In this document: positions 6,212 to 8,276 of the stretch, piece after piece
How positions within the stretch are numbered: the first letter of the stretch is position 1
Layout: the number at the start of each line of letters is the position of its first letter
Assembly (NCBI GenBank): GCA_031273965.1
Contig: JAISQX010000076.1
Coordinates: 1 to 8,276, forward strand
Source: Clostridiales bacterium
Lineage (GTDB): Bacteria > Bacillota > Clostridia > Christensenellales > JAISNN01
Length of the DNA: 8,276 nt
Direction: 5' to 3'
Made by a program: the position numbers and the translations under genes
The notes under the pieces: model-generated
Told to the model about the DNA's origin: nothing
Database searches by the model: none
What the model saw: the letters and a program-made list of their open reading frames with translations, nothing else

Positions 6212-7720
6212 TTATTCCAACGCTCTGTAAAGAATTACTCTGCCGGGCGTTTTTACCGGCAAAACCAGTTCCTCGTTTTGACTTATTATCATTTCCGGCG
6301 TACATGAAAGAGCCTTCGCCATATCCCAAAGCGTCTCTCCCTCGCTCGTATTGTACACGCTGATTGCGCTTAGAGTATCCTCTTTTTCACCTATTTCCGT
6401 TACGAACGACACAACCGTTATAGTTTCGCCGCCGTAAGCCCGAACATTGAAGAAGAGCTCCGCCGTTATATCGAGTTCTCTGTCGCGTTTGCGCCTGATA
6501 TTTACGGCGGCGACGGCTCCGTTTCCCTCCAAAGTAAGTCCGCCCGTAAGCTTATTGTCTTTTATCCCGATTGAATAAGGAATTTCCACGTTCACGGAGT
6601 ATATCTCCTCGTCCGCGCCGCGGTATAGAACCGTGACGCTAAAGACTCCCTCTACCGTCGCTCTGTCGTTTGACGATATCATGGACGCTATATTGTTCGC
6701 CGCTCCCAGATATCCCAAAACCTCGTTCACTGCGGTTGATTCCTCATCCAAAGCGACGGAGTCTCCGACGGTTTCCGTAAAAGTCGAAGCGGTAAAATAA
6801 CGCGGAACGGCATACTTCTCTCTCTGGGTTTCAAGCTCGCGAGTGACGCTGAAGACGTCGCTTATCACCTCTTCCTCGGTATTGACTATCACCGAAGCGG
6901 ATACCTCGACGGACGCTTCGATACGTATAATGTTATTATCCTCACTCCCCGCAAGCACAACCTTTGCGCCCTTTACGGAAGCGGCGGCAAAGACCGCGAG
7001 GTCAAGACCGGGAGCTACCGCCTGTTCCTCGCTAAAAGGCACGGTAAACTGTTTATTGACGTACTCGCCGTCCGCCGTGGTATAGAGGACGTTTGCATAT
7101 AGAGTTCCCTCCTCGGAAATCACCCCGCCGTTTACCCGCGCGTCGTTTATAACAGCCGCAACCTCATACGTAAGTATGCGTCCGACCACTCCGCCCGTCA
7201 GGCTTTCGTCCGAAACTTCTACGACGGAACGAAGACTTTCGCCATAGCTTTGAGTTATCACCTTTCTTCTCTCGTCAAAATATCCCTCGGGTATTCCCGT
7301 AAGCGCGGGTATATCCTCCTGAATAACCATATACACCTTGTTTTCCAATACGACCGACACGGAAACGGCGTCGCTTTCGTTGACCGTCATATCGACTACC
7401 GTCGTATTGACGCTAAGCGCGCTTGAGGGCGCGATATCCGTCGAAAAGACGCTGTCCTTGTAATCGGAAAAATAATCCGCTCCTACGGGTTCGCCGTCTT
7501 CGTTGACGTACAAAAGCTTATAATTTATCCGCCCGTTTACCACCGCCTCGCCCGACAACGCGTCGACGGAAGCCACTTTCGGCTCGACTACGACGGATAA
7601 AATCTTTTTTATCCCTTTGCCGTCCTTATCCTCCACGGCAAAATCCGCCGTTACCTGCGACTCCGCAACAAACTTTTTATATTGCGTTTTTATCTCTCCG
7701 AATCTCAATTCGTCCGCCAT
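6212..7720 (-). CDS. SPOCS (DUF3794) and LysM domain protein, SipL-like spore morphogenesis protein
   Basis: The 502-residue product has the architecture of clostridial SipL, which binds SpoIVA through its C-terminal LysM domain and helps build the coat around the forespore. Three repeats of the SPOCS type are visible at about 30-110, 160-245 and 300-390, with recurring elements such as VVNGRINYKLLYVNEDGE, EGTLYANVLYTTADGEYV and VEGVFSVTVLYRGADEE. Residues 455-502 form a LysM domain (SEGETLWDMAKALSCTPEMI, then NEELVLP and a closing GRVILYRA). There is no signal peptide or membrane segment, as expected for a protein made in the mother cell. GGAGG (7731-7735) lies 10 nt before the ATG. Its length is close to the family's. 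I see no clear sigma-E promoter. Other SPOCS-LysM proteins of unknown role exist in Clostridia, so the exact SipL function is inferred. Confidence 0.85.
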   Translation of the reverse strand: MADELRFGEIKTQYKKFVAESQVTADFAVEDKDGKGIKKILSVVVEPKVASVDALSGEAVVNGRINYKLLYVNEDGEPVGADYFSDYKDSVFSTDIAPSSALSVNTTVVDMTVNESDAVSVSVVLENKVYMVIQEDIPALTGIPEGYFDERRKVITQSYGESLRSVVEVSDESLTGGVVGRILTYEVAAVINDARVNGGVISEEGTLYANVLYTTADGEYVNKQFTVPFSEEQAVAPGLDLAVFAAASVKGAKVVLAGSEDNNIIRIEASVEVSASVIVNTEEEVISDVFSVTRELETQREKYAVPRYFTASTFTETVGDSVALDEESTAVNEVLGYLGAANNIASMISSNDRATVEGVFSVTVLYRGADEEIYSVNVEIPYSIGIKDNKLTGGLTLEGNGAVAAVNIRRKRDRELDITAELFFNVRAYGGETITVVSFVTEIGEKEDTLSAISVYNTSEGETLWDMAKALSCTPEMIISQNEELVLPVKTPGRVILYRALE

Positions 7721-7895
7721 TTATAATATCCCTCCAGAATTTTTGACCTGACTTACGATAATAATATATTCGGAAAGGATAAAGCTTATTACTGTTTTAT
7801 AAAAAGCTTTGCCACGGTTTGCTTTGAACGTTTTTAAAAAAATTATTTTGCATACGTCCAAAAAAATATTTTATTGTATCCGCGAATGGGACGAT

Positions 7896-7917
7896 AAAAA
7901 AGCGAATGCGCCGATTC
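7896..7917 (-). terminator. Possible weak terminator of the leucine-rich-repeat gene
   Basis: On the minus strand, 14 nt after the repeat protein's stop, GAAT (7917-7914) and ATTC (7907-7904) bracket CGGCGC. A run of six T (7901-7896) follows two bases later. A short GCG-CATT-CGC hairpin is an alternative directly before the T run. The stem is weak for a terminator, but position and T run fit. Confidence 0.4.
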
Positions 7918-7931
7918 CCGTATTTCTTAAT

Positions 7932-8276
7932 CTACTCTTCCCAAACGATTCGAGCGTAACAATTTTCCAACCAATTTGTAAAGTAAAAATATACGCCGTC
8001 CGTTCCGGTAAAATATATGGTTTGACTTGAAGTCCATCCGTAAAAAGCCGGACCGGTTATCCTAATTCTTTCACCCGGTATAGTTATGTCGTTCAAACCG
8101 ACGCAACCGGCAAACGCATAAGAGCGCATATCTTCGACGCTCTTAGGTATTGTTATTTTCGTGAGCTTCAAGCACCCGAAAAAGGCGTTGCTGTCTATAG
8201 TAATCACGCCTTCCGGTATGGTTATATCGATTAAGCTGATACATCCCGAAAAAATATTCGCGGATAAGACCTTCAA
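7932..8276 (-). CDS. BspA-type leucine-rich-repeat protein, C-terminal part (cut by window edge)
   Basis: The visible 114 residues are open at the right edge; the first codon there is TTG within the frame, not a supported start. Successive units of 23 residues follow the LRR_5 (BspA / Treponema pallidum) pattern AFxGCxxLxxITIPxSVxxI: one ending IFSGCISLIDITIPEGVITI, then AFFGCLKLTKITIPKSVEDM, AFAGCVGLNDITIPGERIRI, and a diverged AFYGWTSSQTIYFTG. The tail, with NWLENCYARIVW, resembles the cap ending with IVW that closes many of these proteins. Family members are usually secreted or surface-exposed and often occur in many copies in gut Clostridia; some bind host or bacterial ligands. Any signal peptide or anchor would be in the missing upstream part. 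It is on the same strand as the SipL-like gene, 211 nt upstream of it. Confidence 0.88.
   Translation of the reverse strand: MKVLSANIFSGCISLIDITIPEGVITIDSNAFFGCLKLTKITIPKSVEDMRSYAFAGCVGLNDITIPGERIRITGPAFYGWTSSQTIYFTGTDGVYFYFTNWLENCYARIVWEE

Noticed and set aside
7781..7810. AAAGCTT/AAGCTTT inverted repeat upstream of the SipL-like gene
   Set aside because: AAGCTT is itself palindromic, so two copies automatically form an inverted repeat; in this AT-rich region chance is likely.
7873..7880. GATACAAT on the minus strand as a sigma-E -10 for the SipL-like gene
   Set aside because: Seven of eight bases resemble the sigma-E -10, but the expected -35 region 14-15 nt upstream is a T run with poor match, and the site is over 150 nt from the start codon.
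7809..8030. 73-codon plus-strand open frame downstream of the promoter-like site
   Set aside because: It begins with TTG without a Shine-Dalgarno and its second half is antisense to the LRR protein, so it looks like a chance frame.

Overview
The window looks like an ordinary chromosomal core segment of a low-to-mid GC Firmicute, most likely class Clostridia. Three things support this. The order rpmB (divergent) / Asp23-family gene / fatty acid kinase gene / recG matches the Bacillus-Clostridium arrangement rpmB-yloU-yloV-(sda)-recG. A SPOCS-LysM protein of the SipL kind belongs to the endospore-formation repertoire. Shine-Dalgarno sites are strong GGAGG-type with sigma-A-like promoters. No mobile element, CRISPR array, tRNA or rRNA is visible. 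Genes pack tightly and no gene-free gap exceeds 300 bases.

Layout from left to right. The left edge cuts through rpsB (ribosomal protein S2, minus strand, first 36 codons only), which has its own promoter and a leader of about 120 nt. Next comes a minus-strand cluster transcribed right to left: an Asp23/Gls24 protein (4485-4135), a FakA-type fatty acid kinase (4104-2470) and RecG helicase (2416-365). The three are separated by only 30 and 53 nt and are probably co-transcribed. Divergent from them is rpmB (ribosomal protein L28, 4755-4937), with a clear promoter and a large compound hairpin terminator. Converging on rpmB from the right is a cation diffusion facilitator transporter (6064-5180). 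It is preceded by a SipL-like spore morphogenesis protein (7720-6212), and the right edge cuts through the 3' end of a BspA-like leucine-rich-repeat protein (8276-7932).

Functionally, the left half is housekeeping: translation (S2, L28), membrane lipid metabolism (FakA, which phosphorylates fatty acids bound to FakB proteins that are not in this window) and DNA repair/replication restart (RecG). The right half is more accessory: metal efflux, a spore-coat-type protein and a repeat protein probably facing the outside. I see no convincing new multi-gene system. The points most worth a second look are the rpsB leader with an overlapping 8-codon reading frame, the nested palindrome behind rpmB, the 13-bp inverted repeat with a competing hairpin before the transporter gene, and the SipL-like protein as a marker of sporulation ancestry.
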